Positions 54,725 to 63,734 of a DNA stretch of 64,000 nucleotides are shown in pieces (position 1 is the first letter of the stretch; every line of letters starts with the position of its first letter). A program made the translations under genes and the position numbers. The notes under the pieces are model-generated. The model searched no databases and was not told the origin of the DNA. It worked only from the letters and a program-made list of their open reading frames with translations. Source of the DNA: Ruegeria_C sp041537925 (GTDB lineage: Bacteria; Pseudomonadota; Alphaproteobacteria; Rhodobacterales; Rhodobacteraceae); the NCBI RefSeq assembly GCF_041537925.1, contig NZ_JBGOSH010000009.1:142615-206614 (forward strand). The letters are read 5' to 3'.

Positions 54725-56929
54725 ATGATTGACACACTAATCGATCACAACGATTCCCTTGAGCGACAGAACGAAAAGCTGCGGAAGATTACGACGGCGC
54801 TCATGCGGAGGGTTGAAGAGTCGACTGATGCCTCAGGCGCTGCCTATGCACAGTTTCAGCGCGCTGCCCTATTGGAACAGGAAGTACGCGCGCGTACACG
54901 TGATCTGGAGCGGGCGCTGGAACTTCTGAATGAATCGAATGCCCGACTGGCTCACGCCAATCAGGAGACTGAAGCGGCGCGCGCTGACCTGGCGAATGCG
55001 ATCGAAACGGTGCGGGAAGGTTTCGCGCTATTCAATCTCGATGAAAGACTAGTGCTGTGTAACAGCCGGTTCGGTATGCATTTGCCGGATATTCAAGATA
55101 AGCTCGCACCCGGGCTGCATTTTACCGAATATGTCGAGCTTGTCAGTCGATCGGACTACCTGTCTTTGCCAGAAGCAGTCACACCGCAAGACTGGGTAAG
55201 TCGCCGCATGGCACGACATGCTGACGATCACGCGGTATTCAACGTGCGCCTCAGCGGCAACCGATGGGCACAGGTCTCGGAACATCGCACGCCTGATGGT
55301 GGCACGGTCATCCTGCAGACTGATGTAACGGACATCATGCGCATCGAGCGGCAGGAGCGGGACCGCATACTTGATGATAAGGCAAGTCTGATACGCGCGA
55401 CCTTGGAACATATCGATCAGGGTGTCTGCATCTTTGATAACAAGCAGCGACTGATCGGCTGGAACAACCGAGCTAGCGAATTGTTGGCGATTCCGATCGC
55501 ACAATTTCAGATGGGCGCGCAGTTTGAAACGCTGTCCGACCGTTTGAGCGCAAGTATCAGCTTTGAAGTGGGTATGTCGGATGCCGACCTTATCGCTTGG
55601 GTAAACAGACAGACCGAGCGACCGCCGTTACAATTCCAGATGCACAGCGGCAGTTTCAAGATTCTGTCCGCATTTGCACAGGAAATGCCCGACCGGGGTT
55701 TCGTGATGTCGTTCACGGATGTGACCGCCGAACGGCAATCGGCGCAAGCGCTGCACGAGGCAAAGGCGCTGTTGGAGCAAAGGGTTGCCTCGCGTACTGT
55801 CGAACTGGCGGATGCGTTGAACGAGGCGGAACGCGCCAATGCGTCAAAATCCCGCTTTGTGGCAGCGGCCAGCCATGACCTGTTGCAACCTTTGTCTGCG
55901 GCCAAGCTTTATGTGGCGAATTTGGGTAGTGGTCTTAGCGAAAACGACACCCAGATCGTCGCCGCAAAGACGGAAAGTGCACTCAGCAGCGTAGAACAAA
56001 TCCTCGAGGCCCTGCTCGATATTTCCAAGCTTGATTCCGGCAACGCAACTGCCCACGTGTCGGCAGTGTCGTTAAAGGATTTGTTCTCGCAACTGGAAGA
56101 TGCGTTTCGGCCGGTCGCGCAGTCCAAGGGTTTGGAGCTTCGGTTTGTTACTGCTGAATTGCTGGTCAAAAGCGATGCTAGCTATCTACAACGCATTCTT
56201 CAAAATCTTCTGTCAAACGCCATTCGCTACACTGATTCAGGCAAGGTTTTAGTGGGAGTGCGTCGTCGCAAGAACTTCGTAGCGATAGAAGTCTGGGACA
56301 CGGGTATTGGGATTGCTGACGATCAGACAGACATCGTGTTCCACGAATTTCAGCGCTTAGATGCAGATGCCAGCGCGACCGAAGGTATGGGTCTGGGTCT
56401 GGCGATCGTAGAACGGGCATGTGGGTTGCTGCAGCACCCTATCCGTTTGAAGTCCGAACTGGGAAAAGGCACGGTATTCTCCGTTGAAGTACCGCTTGAG
56501 CAGGTACAAAGCCCGGCGAATGAAAAACCTGTCGAATTGGAAGGTGGAAACTCCGGTCAATTGGTTAATACGATTGTCCTCCTGATCGAGAATGATGCAG
56601 ACCTCAGAAACGCTTTGACAATGACCATGGAGGCGTGGGGCGTTCATGTTCTGGAATGCGCAAGCGAACATCAGGCGATTGACTTGTTGCGCGAAATTGA
56701 GATTTCCCCTGACGTGATTATTGCAGACTACCAGCTTGATAATGAAAAGAGCGGGATCGACGCTGTCTGTAACGTAAACGTCGAGTTTGGCACTGTTCCA
56801 GCGTGTATAATCTCGGCCAACAGGTCGCCCGATGTGATCGAAACATGCAACATGAACGGGCTGACTCTGATCCATAAGCCGATCGATGCCCAAAGACTGA
56901 AACAGCTATTGAGGGCGTTGCCAACGTGA
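54725..56929 (+). CDS. Hybrid sensor histidine kinase (PAS, HisKA, HATPase, REC)
   Basis: A 734-residue cytoplasmic hybrid kinase. An N-terminal coiled coil (residues 10-85) leads to two PAS-like regions (about 95-210 and 220-350), then the H-box ASHDLLQPLSAAKLYV, a HATPase domain (NLLSNAIRYTDSGKV, DTGIGI, GMGLGLAIVERA) and a C-terminal receiver (VLLIENDADLRN ... DVIIADYQLDNEKSG). No membrane helices. It resembles the NahK/ErcS' kinase of pseudomonads that works in ethanol oxidation control. Together with the FIST protein and the LuxR-type regulator it forms the likely switch of the locus. Confidence 0.92.
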   Translation: MIDTLIDHNDSLERQNEKLRKITTALMRRVEESTDASGAAYAQFQRAALLEQEVRARTRDLERALELLNESNARLAHANQETEAARADLANAIETVREGFALFNLDERLVLCNSRFGMHLPDIQDKLAPGLHFTEYVELVSRSDYLSLPEAVTPQDWVSRRMARHADDHAVFNVRLSGNRWAQVSEHRTPDGGTVILQTDVTDIMRIERQERDRILDDKASLIRATLEHIDQGVCIFDNKQRLIGWNNRASELLAIPIAQFQMGAQFETLSDRLSASISFEVGMSDADLIAWVNRQTERPPLQFQMHSGSFKILSAFAQEMPDRGFVMSFTDVTAERQSAQALHEAKALLEQRVASRTVELADALNEAERANASKSRFVAAASHDLLQPLSAAKLYVANLGSGLSENDTQIVAAKTESALSSVEQILEALLDISKLDSGNATAHVSAVSLKDLFSQLEDAFRPVAQSKGLELRFVTAELLVKSDASYLQRILQNLLSNAIRYTDSGKVLVGVRRRKNFVAIEVWDTGIGIADDQTDIVFHEFQRLDADASATEGMGLGLAIVERACGLLQHPIRLKSELGKGTVFSVEVPLEQVQSPANEKPVELEGGNSGQLVNTIVLLIENDADLRNALTMTMEAWGVHVLECASEHQAIDLLREIEISPDVIIADYQLDNEKSGIDAVCNVNVEFGTVPACIISANRSPDVIETCNMNGLTLIHKPIDAQRLKQLLRALPT

Positions 56930-56991
56930 TTTCACTTGAGTGGTAAGCGCTTATGATCGACCGTGTTACATGGAATGGCTCTGTGACGTAG

Positions 56992-57282
56992 GCGTCAAGT
57001 TATCAGGAGTTCCGGCAACCGGTGTCGCGATTTGCGCTGGTTGGTGTGTTCCTTGTCCGGTTCGCTGATGGGGTTCGCGTGGCGGTCACTGGAGCTAGTG
57101 AAGATGGTGGGTTTCGCTGGTTCGAGGCGGAAGAAGCTTTAAACAAGGAGTTCAGGCCGGGTGCATTGATGGATCTGCTGCTCAATCCGATGAACTTGAT
57201 TGCGGAATTGCATGGCAGCAAGGATTACCGCCCGCATCTTGTAAATGTCATGACCAGTCGCGCGGTCGCAGCTCGTATGTGA
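56992..57282 (+). pseudogene. Carbon monoxide dehydrogenase medium subunit C-terminal fragment
   Basis: From 56992 the plus strand reads ASSYQEFRQPVSRFALVGVF and continues through VRVAVTGASEDGGFRWFEAEEALN to NLIAELHGSKDYRPHLVNVM. This is the C-terminal third of the FAD-binding CoxM subunit of aerobic carbon monoxide dehydrogenase. A TAG lies directly upstream at 56989-56991 and the FAD domain is absent; coxS and coxL are not nearby. A GTG at 57022 could start an 86-residue peptide, but a function is unlikely. It marks a lost cox locus. Confidence 0.75.
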
Positions 57283-57302
57283 AACAACAACGCCTTCAAA
57301 AC

Positions 57303-57334
57303 AAATAGCCCCGGAACTTGTGCCGGGGCTATTT
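57303..57334. terminator. Bidirectional terminator
   Basis: AAATAGCCCCGG (57303-57314), loop AACTTGTG, CCGGGGCTATTT (57323-57334): a 12-bp perfect stem with A-rich and T-rich flanks, working for both strands. It overlaps the nosX stop codon at 57329-57331. Confidence 0.85.
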
Positions 57335-58228
57335 CATATACCTCGGAAAGGTTGTCAGGGTTCCGTCCCAACTGACACAACTTGCGGTCGGATTACCTTG
57401 GGCGCGTGCCAGCATGTCCTCTATCTCAGCCGCAGTTGCGTGACACAATGCTGTCGACAACGCGTCTGCCGATGTCGCATCAGCGGCCTGAACACTGACG
57501 GTTGACCACTGCGGCTCTTGGTTTCCCTTCGGATTCAGAATGTGGGGCTGTCCGGAGCGCAGGCGCAAGGCATTGGGGCTCGAAGTTGCAACAGCACGGT
57601 TCTTCAGCGCGAGTGTGTCAACGATCCCATGGTCAGGATCGGATAATCCCAGCATCCAATACCGTCCCGCTGCATAATACTCGCCGATATTCACGAGAAC
57701 CTTTGACCATCCGGATTTCCGAAGTGCTCGTGCGACCTGATCCGTGGCGTAGCCCTGTGCGATGCCGTTCAGGGTCAGTGCCTGACCCGGGCCAAGCGTA
57801 ATCTGGTCGGAAGAAAAACGAACGCGATCCCAGCCGATCAATTGCCGCGCCCGGACGGCCAATTGCGCATTTGCTTCGGCCGACCAAAGGGGTTGAACCG
57901 TCGGGTCAAACCGGCCTTCTGTTACTCTGAAGGCCTCATCGCAGGCCTCAAGTAGCCGCAAAAAATCCGGCGCGGGTTCAACTAGGTACCCCGCGCGGTT
58001 CAGACGAGATATAGTTGAGCTTGAGCGGTATAGGCTGAAGAGGTCTTCGCACTGGCCCAGAATTCTCTGTAGCTGAGCTAAAGCGGGTGCCGCAGTTGCG
58101 GGGTCCGCGTCGAGGGTCAAGCTGACTTCAGCCCCCATTGCATATCCGCGCCAGAGAGTGGTTTGGGCACGAGCCGGTGTGGCGAGCGCGGCAGCTGAAA
58201 TGGCGAGGAAGCGGCGGCGTTTCATCAT
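57329..58228 (-). CDS. nosX: FAD:protein FMN transferase (ApbE/NosX)
   Basis: A 299-residue ApbE-family enzyme that attaches FMN to a threonine of exported flavoproteins. A twin-arginine signal is present (MMKRRRFLAISAAALATPARA). Conserved parts are TLNGIAQGYATDQVARAL and the C-terminal metal-site motif TSADALSTALCHA. The start overlaps the NosR-type gene stop by 4 bp, so substrate and modifying enzyme are made together. The neighbouring NosR-like protein carries an ApbE target motif. Confidence 0.92.
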   Translation of the reverse strand: MMKRRRFLAISAAALATPARAQTTLWRGYAMGAEVSLTLDADPATAAPALAQLQRILGQCEDLFSLYRSSSTISRLNRAGYLVEPAPDFLRLLEACDEAFRVTEGRFDPTVQPLWSAEANAQLAVRARQLIGWDRVRFSSDQITLGPGQALTLNGIAQGYATDQVARALRKSGWSKVLVNIGEYYAAGRYWMLGLSDPDHGIVDTLALKNRAVATSSPNALRLRSGQPHILNPKGNQEPQWSTVSVQAADATSADALSTALCHATAAEIEDMLARAQGNPTASCVSWDGTLTTFPRYMK

Positions 58229-60288
58229 TGCGCAGCCACCTCTCTGGTTTGGCGTCGGGCTGCCACAATCAGCGGGACGCAGCGCTGTTCGTCGTCATGG
58301 ATGGCAACGCAGTCCAAACATTGGAAGCACTCATCATATTGGATCTGGCCAGTTTTCTTGATCGCGCCGTATTTGCATTTGACCTTACAAAGCTGACAAG
58401 GAGAGCCGCATTCGGCACGGCGCTCAATCCAGTCCCGCCCGCGAAACAGACCACCGATCGCCATAAAGGCTCCCAGCGGACACAAATACCGACAGAAGCC
58501 CTTGAACAGGACCATTCCCAGCAGCAACCAGAACACTGCGTAGGCGACGTAGAACCATTCGCGAATGAAGAAGGTTGTAATGGCGGTCTTGAAGGGTTCG
58601 ATCTCGGCAGCTTTGTCGATCTGATCGGGGGCGACGAAGGCTACGACAACAAGGCCGGCAAGCATGATGTACTTCAAGCACTTCAAGCGCCGATCCCATT
58701 TGTGTGAAGGTTCAATCTGTGGCAGACCCAGAGCCTTGCCAACATGATGCGTAAATTCCTGCAGACCACCGAACGGGCAGAGCCAGCCGCAATAAAGACC
58801 CCTCCCCCACGCTACGAAACCGACGATAGAGACCGCCCAGATCAACAACGAGAACGGATCATAAAGCAGAAATGCAAAACTTCCCCTGTCGATCGCAGCT
58901 CTCACGGTTCCCAGCACGGTCACGATGGATAACTGACCTTGCCCCCACCAGCCGACAAAGCCCACTAGAATGGCCAGAATACCAAGCCGCAGGGGTGTAA
59001 ACCAACGATGCGCGGCAAAAGATTTCATACGAAAGCTCAGCGCAGTTACAATTCCTCCAAGAAATACGCCCAGGATAATCATGTCGGTTCGGCGGTTTCT
59101 CAAGGCTTCAAGCCACGGCGGCGCAGGTTTGATCTGAACGGGATGGACAAAGAACCGTTCGGGCGTAATGTGTGGAACCTCGAGCGTGACTGATCCGGTT
59201 TCAGGTTGGAACATGCCATGTTCACGAACGGCCAGAACCTTCAGGACCCACTGACGCGACGGGTCGAAGCCCAAGCGTCGATCAGTGCGCAGGATCATGG
59301 CCGTCCCATCAGGCAAGCCGTCGTTCAATTCAACGAAAAGGTCCGCATCGCGCAATGCGACAGGCAGCCCATCCTGCTCGGCCGAGATCCAGTCGGGCGC
59401 AGTGTTGCGGACAAAGCCTTCGCTGACCAGACCATGTCGCGCGGTTTCGATCAGCAGAATTGGCTCATCATTGTCCGAGATTTCCATGAAGCTCTGAAGT
59501 TCCTCATAGCTATCTTCGGACAAAGCCGATCGGGCGATTGACTTGGGACCAAGATCTACGATCCAAAGATTCAGGTAGAGTCCATCCGGATAGTCCTTTG
59601 CCTCTGGGTCGTCATCCTCCCATAGGGTTCCCTCAAACAGTGCGTCTACTTCGGCGTTGGCAATCACCTTGTTCGTGGCGATGCCCTGATCAACCAGGTT
59701 TTGCCAGGTCAGGGCCTCTTCATATTCAGTGTTTGGGTAAGCGGGAGGTACGGTGGCGAGCCCTTGCATCTTTTCGCGAGCGACGGCGAGGGCTGCGCCC
59801 ATCACGGATTCATGGGCAATACGTACGCTGGCTGTCGCTTTGGTGACGCCGTCGAGATAAACGAGTTGTGAGCCTGTAGCCGCGTCTCCATACGGCGTGC
59901 CGACAACGATAGAATCTGAGATCGACAGGCCGCCATATTGCTCAAAAAACTTGTGGAACGGGGCTTCACCCAGCCCGGAGACGAAGATCGGCTCATTATG
60001 CTCAATCAGCTGGACGTCCATGAAACGGCCTTCTAGATCCAACACAACTAGCAGATTGATCGGGGCGCCAGAAAATCCGGGCATCGGGGCCAAAGGTTCG
60101 GATTCAAACACATATCCGGCCTCGATCCCACCAGAGTTCAATAGGCTGTAGACACCGTCCTCGTTCAACTCCTCGCCGAGCGAAAATGGAGCGCGAATAT
60201 AGGTTTCGATTTTTTCGCGCGGCAAGGGTTCGGCCTTGGCCGACAATGAACCGAGAACCATCAGAAGAATGGTAAGAAGCGCGCGCAT
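58225..60288 (-). CDS. nosR: NosR-type membrane flavo-iron-sulfur protein
   Basis: A 687-residue protein from the ATG at 60288. A signal peptide is followed by a periplasmic FMN-binding domain with the ApbE target motif DGVTKAT (146-152), FMN expected on Thr152. Then come several membrane helices with two CxxxCP motifs (CGWLCPFGG, CRYLCPLGA) and a C-terminal ferredoxin-like part (CGSPCQLCKVKCKYGAI, CFQCLDCVAIHDDEQRC). This is the full NosR/NirI plan. NosR supplies electrons for nitrous oxide reductase, but no nosZ or nosDFY is in the window, so here it may serve the PQQ system or nosZ may lie elsewhere. The name is for family only. Confidence 0.88.
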   Translation of the reverse strand: MRALLTILLMVLGSLSAKAEPLPREKIETYIRAPFSLGEELNEDGVYSLLNSGGIEAGYVFESEPLAPMPGFSGAPINLLVVLDLEGRFMDVQLIEHNEPIFVSGLGEAPFHKFFEQYGGLSISDSIVVGTPYGDAATGSQLVYLDGVTKATASVRIAHESVMGAALAVAREKMQGLATVPPAYPNTEYEEALTWQNLVDQGIATNKVIANAEVDALFEGTLWEDDDPEAKDYPDGLYLNLWIVDLGPKSIARSALSEDSYEELQSFMEISDNDEPILLIETARHGLVSEGFVRNTAPDWISAEQDGLPVALRDADLFVELNDGLPDGTAMILRTDRRLGFDPSRQWVLKVLAVREHGMFQPETGSVTLEVPHITPERFFVHPVQIKPAPPWLEALRNRRTDMIILGVFLGGIVTALSFRMKSFAAHRWFTPLRLGILAILVGFVGWWGQGQLSIVTVLGTVRAAIDRGSFAFLLYDPFSLLIWAVSIVGFVAWGRGLYCGWLCPFGGLQEFTHHVGKALGLPQIEPSHKWDRRLKCLKYIMLAGLVVVAFVAPDQIDKAAEIEPFKTAITTFFIREWFYVAYAVFWLLLGMVLFKGFCRYLCPLGAFMAIGGLFRGRDWIERRAECGSPCQLCKVKCKYGAIKKTGQIQYDECFQCLDCVAIHDDEQRCVPLIVAARRQTREVAAQ

Positions 60289-60622
60289 GTGCGAAAGAGT
60301 ACATTTCCGTTCATCGGGGCGACATTCGACGAAAGTGCTAGCTTCGAATCTACGACCCAAAGACCGTTAACTGAACGCGCTTCGACCCGCCTTGGCATCG
60401 CCGTTCCAGAATATGGCAACCCCCTCAACATAGCCATCTGCGGCAACATAAGTATCAAGCGGTGTCGATGCCTCGCCATCCGGGCTTCCCATTCGATTGC
60501 GGGTTGGGCGATTTCGATCATACCGCTGGTATCCGCTGTCCAAATGAACACTGTAAGTTGACGTCTCGTGCACGACGAAGATCGTAATTATCGAGGCTTG
60601 GCGATGTGTTAACCTAAATGAG
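60289..60622. other. Divergent promoter region between nosR-type gene and broken kinase
   Basis: No confident gene. A 68-residue minus-strand frame (60367-60573, start MHETSTYSVHL, end KAGRSAFS) is the most protein-like option but has no recognised family and no clear Shine-Dalgarno. Promoters for both divergent genes should lie here; no operator stands out. Confidence 0.35.
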
Positions 60623-62087
60623 ATGACGAATGCCCTTGGCAGAATTGCTGCACTGACGATGCAGCGCTCGGGACCGGTCTTGGCCGGACTGGCGATTATT
60701 CCGCTGCTGACCCTGGCGCTTCTCGGCGTCTGGTATGCTGACGCACAAAACGTCGCCGACGCCGAGGCACAACGAATTGCCGAAGAGCGGTACGCGAAGC
60801 GTCAGGCGGCAAAGCTCGTTCAGCAGGTCGATGACGCGATTACAGAAAGAATGGAGGACATAAACGCGCGTTTCGAAGCCGGGGCAATCGAGGCGATACG
60901 GAACCTCTACCGATCGGATGACCCGGTTGAAATGGTTGCCATTTATGATGCAAACGGGGCGTTGCTCTTTCCCGAAGCGCAGGAATTGCGGCTTTTCCGA
61001 AGACACCGCGTTACGACGGGACGCCTTGCGCTTGCTGGCCGCGCGCCGGGTGGCAATACGGTCGCGGGTAAGCTGGGTCGGCTCAATCCGCGACCGGGAT
61101 ATTCGCGCGATTGCCTGCCGGGTGTTCGGTGAGCGAACGATTTGCCTGCTTCTGCATGCAGACTGGTTGCGGGCGATTGCCGAGATTGCCTTGCCTGCGG
61201 GCCAGCTTGTCGATTTGGTCGCCCCCGCTCTCGTCGAACCCGCGCACGCCCGGGCAGTTGCCATGTTGCCCGATCCATTCAGCGGAACTGTTGTTGCAGT
61301 GGACTATCCTGTCCACACCAAAACAGCTGGAGACCTGTTGTAGCCATAATTGCACCGACACTGCTGGCGTCGGCGGTTGTGGCCTTCGCCCTCTTGTCTG
61401 CGCATCGCATGCGCGTCCGCTCGGCTGAGTATCGGACCAATGTGCTGTCGGAGATTTCTCACGAATTGCGTACACCGCTTTCCAGCCTTCGTCTTTTTGC
61501 CGACCTGCTCCAGGCGCACAATTTCGATAGCGCCAAAGTACAGGCAAATGCCGTTGTGATTACAGAGGAGTCGACCCGCCTCGGCTGGATCGTGGACAAC
61601 GCCCTGGCCCTGTCGATGAATGATACAGCGGTTCCGGGCCGGCTTAGGGCGTCAATTCCGAATGAGATCGTCGATGGGTTGATCATGCAATACGGACCGC
61701 TCTTACACGACGCGATTGACGTGCAGCGCGACCTGAGAGCCCCGGAACCGCTTACCTTCGACCTCCGGACGTTTGAGCAGGTTCTGCTCAACATGCTGGA
61801 CAATGCCCGGAAACATGCCACCGGTTCGCAGGTGCAGCTTCAGTGTTGGACCAGGGACACGACGCTATATCTCAAGGCGTCCGACACCGGACCCCAAACG
61901 CCGCCCCGGCATGACGGTTTGCAGGGCTTCGGGCTTGGCTTGAGAGCCCTGCCGCACGCTTGCCAAAGCGTCCGGTGGAAAGTTTGAATTCAAATTGCAT
62001 GAAGCAGGGAGCTGGTTCTTGCTGGTCCTGCCGATCGAAAAGATCCCCTCCGCTGCCAGAACCAGCGAAACGACGGTGCCAGCATGA
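60623..62087 (+). pseudogene. Sensor histidine kinase broken by three frameshifts
   Basis: The reading frame of one kinase is spread over two frames. It starts at 60623 with a transmembrane helix (SGPVLAGLAIIPLLTLALLGVWYA) and a periplasmic domain, shifts near 60985 (then EDTALRRDALRLLAARR), shifts back near 61330 (second helix IIAPTLLASAVVAFALL, H-box NVLSEISHELRTPLSSLRL, N-box NMLDNARKHATG, GFGLGLR), and shifts again near 61948 (then RTLAKASGGKFEFKLHE). It ends with TGA at 62085-62087, overlapping the regulator start, as an intact partner gene would. It is probably decayed, unless the assembly has errors. Confidence 0.82.
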
Positions 62088-62767
62088 GACTTCAGATCAT
62101 CGAAGACAATCCGGCTCTTCGAGACGGCCTCGCGGATCTGTTGAGCGTCGAAGGATTTGCGTGTGAAACGTTTGGAGATGGTCATGCCGCCCTCGGCGCG
62201 TTCGAGGTACTGCCATTTGACGTCGTGCTTCTAGACGTCGTTCTTCCTGGTCTCGACGGATTGGATTTGTGCAAAAGGTTTCGCCAAATCTCGCCCAAAA
62301 CACAGATCCTCATATTGAGCGCCCGCGGCGAGCCGATCGACAGGCGTCTGGGGATTGAAATCGGCGCCGATGACTACGTTTCCAAGCCATTTGATCCCGG
62401 CGAGCTAAAAGCTCGCGTCCTGGCTATGGCGCGCCGGTTGAGCCATACCGCGCCACCAGCGGACGGGTTCCAGATGGCGGATTTATGGATCGACACGTCT
62501 CGACTGGCCGCGATAAGGGGCGCGATCAGAACCGTACTCAACAGCCGCGAACTCGCTATCCTGCGGTTGTTGTTCGAAAATTCCGGGTGCCCAGTGTCGC
62601 GGGATATGTTGTTCGACACGTGTTGGGGGCGGGACTATTTCCCGAACAGCCGTGCGCTCGATCAATATGTGTCGGTTTTGCGCCGAAAGATCGAAAGGGA
62701 TCCGCAAAACCCGAAGATCATTCAAACCGTCCGCGGCATCGGATACCGTTTCACGCCGCCTTTCTGA
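62084..62767 (+). CDS. OmpR/PhoB-type response regulator
   Basis: A 227-residue regulator: receiver domain with acidic pocket IIEDNP, phospho-acceptor Asp in VVLLDVVLPGLDG and the conserved Lys in VSKPFDPGEL; a winged-helix DNA-binding domain from about residue 130 to the end (NSRELAILRLLFENSGCPVS, LDQYVSVLRRKIERDP, IQTVRGIGYRF). It appears fully intact although its cognate kinase is frameshifted. The direct repeat at 62769-62786 directly after its stop codon is a likely target. Confidence 0.92.
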   Translation: MRLQIIEDNPALRDGLADLLSVEGFACETFGDGHAALGAFEVLPFDVVLLDVVLPGLDGLDLCKRFRQISPKTQILILSARGEPIDRRLGIEIGADDYVSKPFDPGELKARVLAMARRLSHTAPPADGFQMADLWIDTSRLAAIRGAIRTVLNSRELAILRLLFENSGCPVSRDMLFDTCWGRDYFPNSRALDQYVSVLRRKIERDPQNPKIIQTVRGIGYRFTPPF

Positions 62768-62768
62768 T

Positions 62769-62786
62769 CTTACAACTTTCTTACAA
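62769..62786 (+). promoter_or_regulatory. 11-bp-period direct repeat, OmpR-type regulator site
   Basis: CTTACAA at 62769-62775 and again at 62780-62786, spaced by CTTT so that the repeats start 11 bp apart. Tandem half-sites one helical turn apart are what OmpR/PhoB-type dimers bind. It lies between the regulator gene and the Sel1-repeat gene, about 70 bp before the latter's start. Confidence 0.55.
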
Positions 62787-62850
62787 AGTGATGACCCAAA
62801 TCCGTTGGGGATCTGGTTGGGTTAAGGCGGACCATAGGAGGAATTCAAAA

Positions 62851-63345
62851 ATGAAACGGATCGCGGCCGCAGCTCTCTTTTGCATTTGCATGTCCCCGGT
62901 GACGGCGGACGAGTATGGAAGTCTTAACCCCGAAGAAGACGGTCCCACGAGACTGGCCGAAAACATTGCGGCACATCCCGACCGGATCGGAATGATCTGT
63001 TGGGTCAACTACGAAATCCAGAAGGGCGGTGGCCCGGCTGCCAAGCAGGCCCTAGATTTGATGGAAACTTACGCCGAAAGCGGTAACGAACCGTCAATGA
63101 TCATGCTTTCGCATGCCTATAAGAACGGATTGGGTACCGAACGCAGCCCAGAGAAGTCAACCTACTGGGTGCATCAAGCTGCTTTGGCGGGCTATTCGCT
63201 GGGAGCCTATCACTATGGCGTCGCTATGTTGAACGGATACGGCACTGCACCGAACCAGGAAGAAGCCATGAAGTGGCTGAAAATAGCGGCAGATGACGGC
63301 ATCGAGGACGCTGCTGCAGTGCTGGCAAAACTGGGCAAGGGCTGA
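62851..63345 (+). CDS. Exported Sel1-repeat protein
   Basis: A 164-residue periplasmic protein: signal peptide (MKRIAAAALFCICMSPVTA) and three Sel1-like repeats, visible as MLSHAYKNGLGTERSPEKSTYW, AYHYGVAMLNGYGTAPNQEEAMKW and the following KIAADDGIEDAAAVLAK. Sel1 repeats mediate protein contacts. The ATG at 62851 has AGGAGG upstream; the much longer in-frame reading upstream runs through the regulator gene out of frame and is not real. Regulation by the upstream OmpR-type protein through the direct repeat is inferred. Confidence 0.85.
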   Translation: MKRIAAAALFCICMSPVTADEYGSLNPEEDGPTRLAENIAAHPDRIGMICWVNYEIQKGGGPAAKQALDLMETYAESGNEPSMIMLSHAYKNGLGTERSPEKSTYWVHQAALAGYSLGAYHYGVAMLNGYGTAPNQEEAMKWLKIAADDGIEDAAAVLAKLGKG

Positions 63346-63734
63346 CTCTCAACGCACGATAAACGAAATCCGGATGCAGTGCTGAGGCGCAGCCGGTTTT
63401 CGCAGATAGATTATCTGCCAAACTGGGCTTCCCGCGCAGAGCGCGCGGGAAGCCCCATTCCTGAAACCGGCGGCCCTATCGCGCCAAACGCTAAGGCTGA
63501 CTGAGTTTCTCTGCGGGATTAAAACGTGGGAAACGCGGATGGCATTGTCGCGCCTGATTGTAAGCTTGTGGGTGCCGACGGCAATGCAATTTTCGCCAAC
63601 GTTCCGGTTTCTCGAAATGGCTCGGACATCTGTGACATCAAAAATAGAGGGCCGTTTAGCTCTGAAGGTGTGGACGCCTCCGCTGGGCTCGGAGTGCCAT
63701 GTTGGGATTGCAAACAACCTGGATGGAGGCGTCT
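63346..63734. other. Gene-less gap with a perfect 13-bp hairpin
   Basis: No gene is recognised. GGGCTTCCCGCGC (63425-63437), loop AGAGC, GCGCGGGAAGCCC (63443-63455) is a perfect 13-bp inverted repeat 80 bp after the Sel1 gene. It lacks a T-run, so it may be a Rho-independent-like structure without U-tract or an mRNA stabiliser. The right part leads into the IS110 remnant. Confidence 0.5.

Noticed and set aside
57329..60288. Denitrification (nos) cluster
   Set aside because: Only nosR-type and nosX-type genes are present. nosZ, nosD, nosF, nosY and nosL are absent, so I name the families without calling a nitrous oxide pathway.
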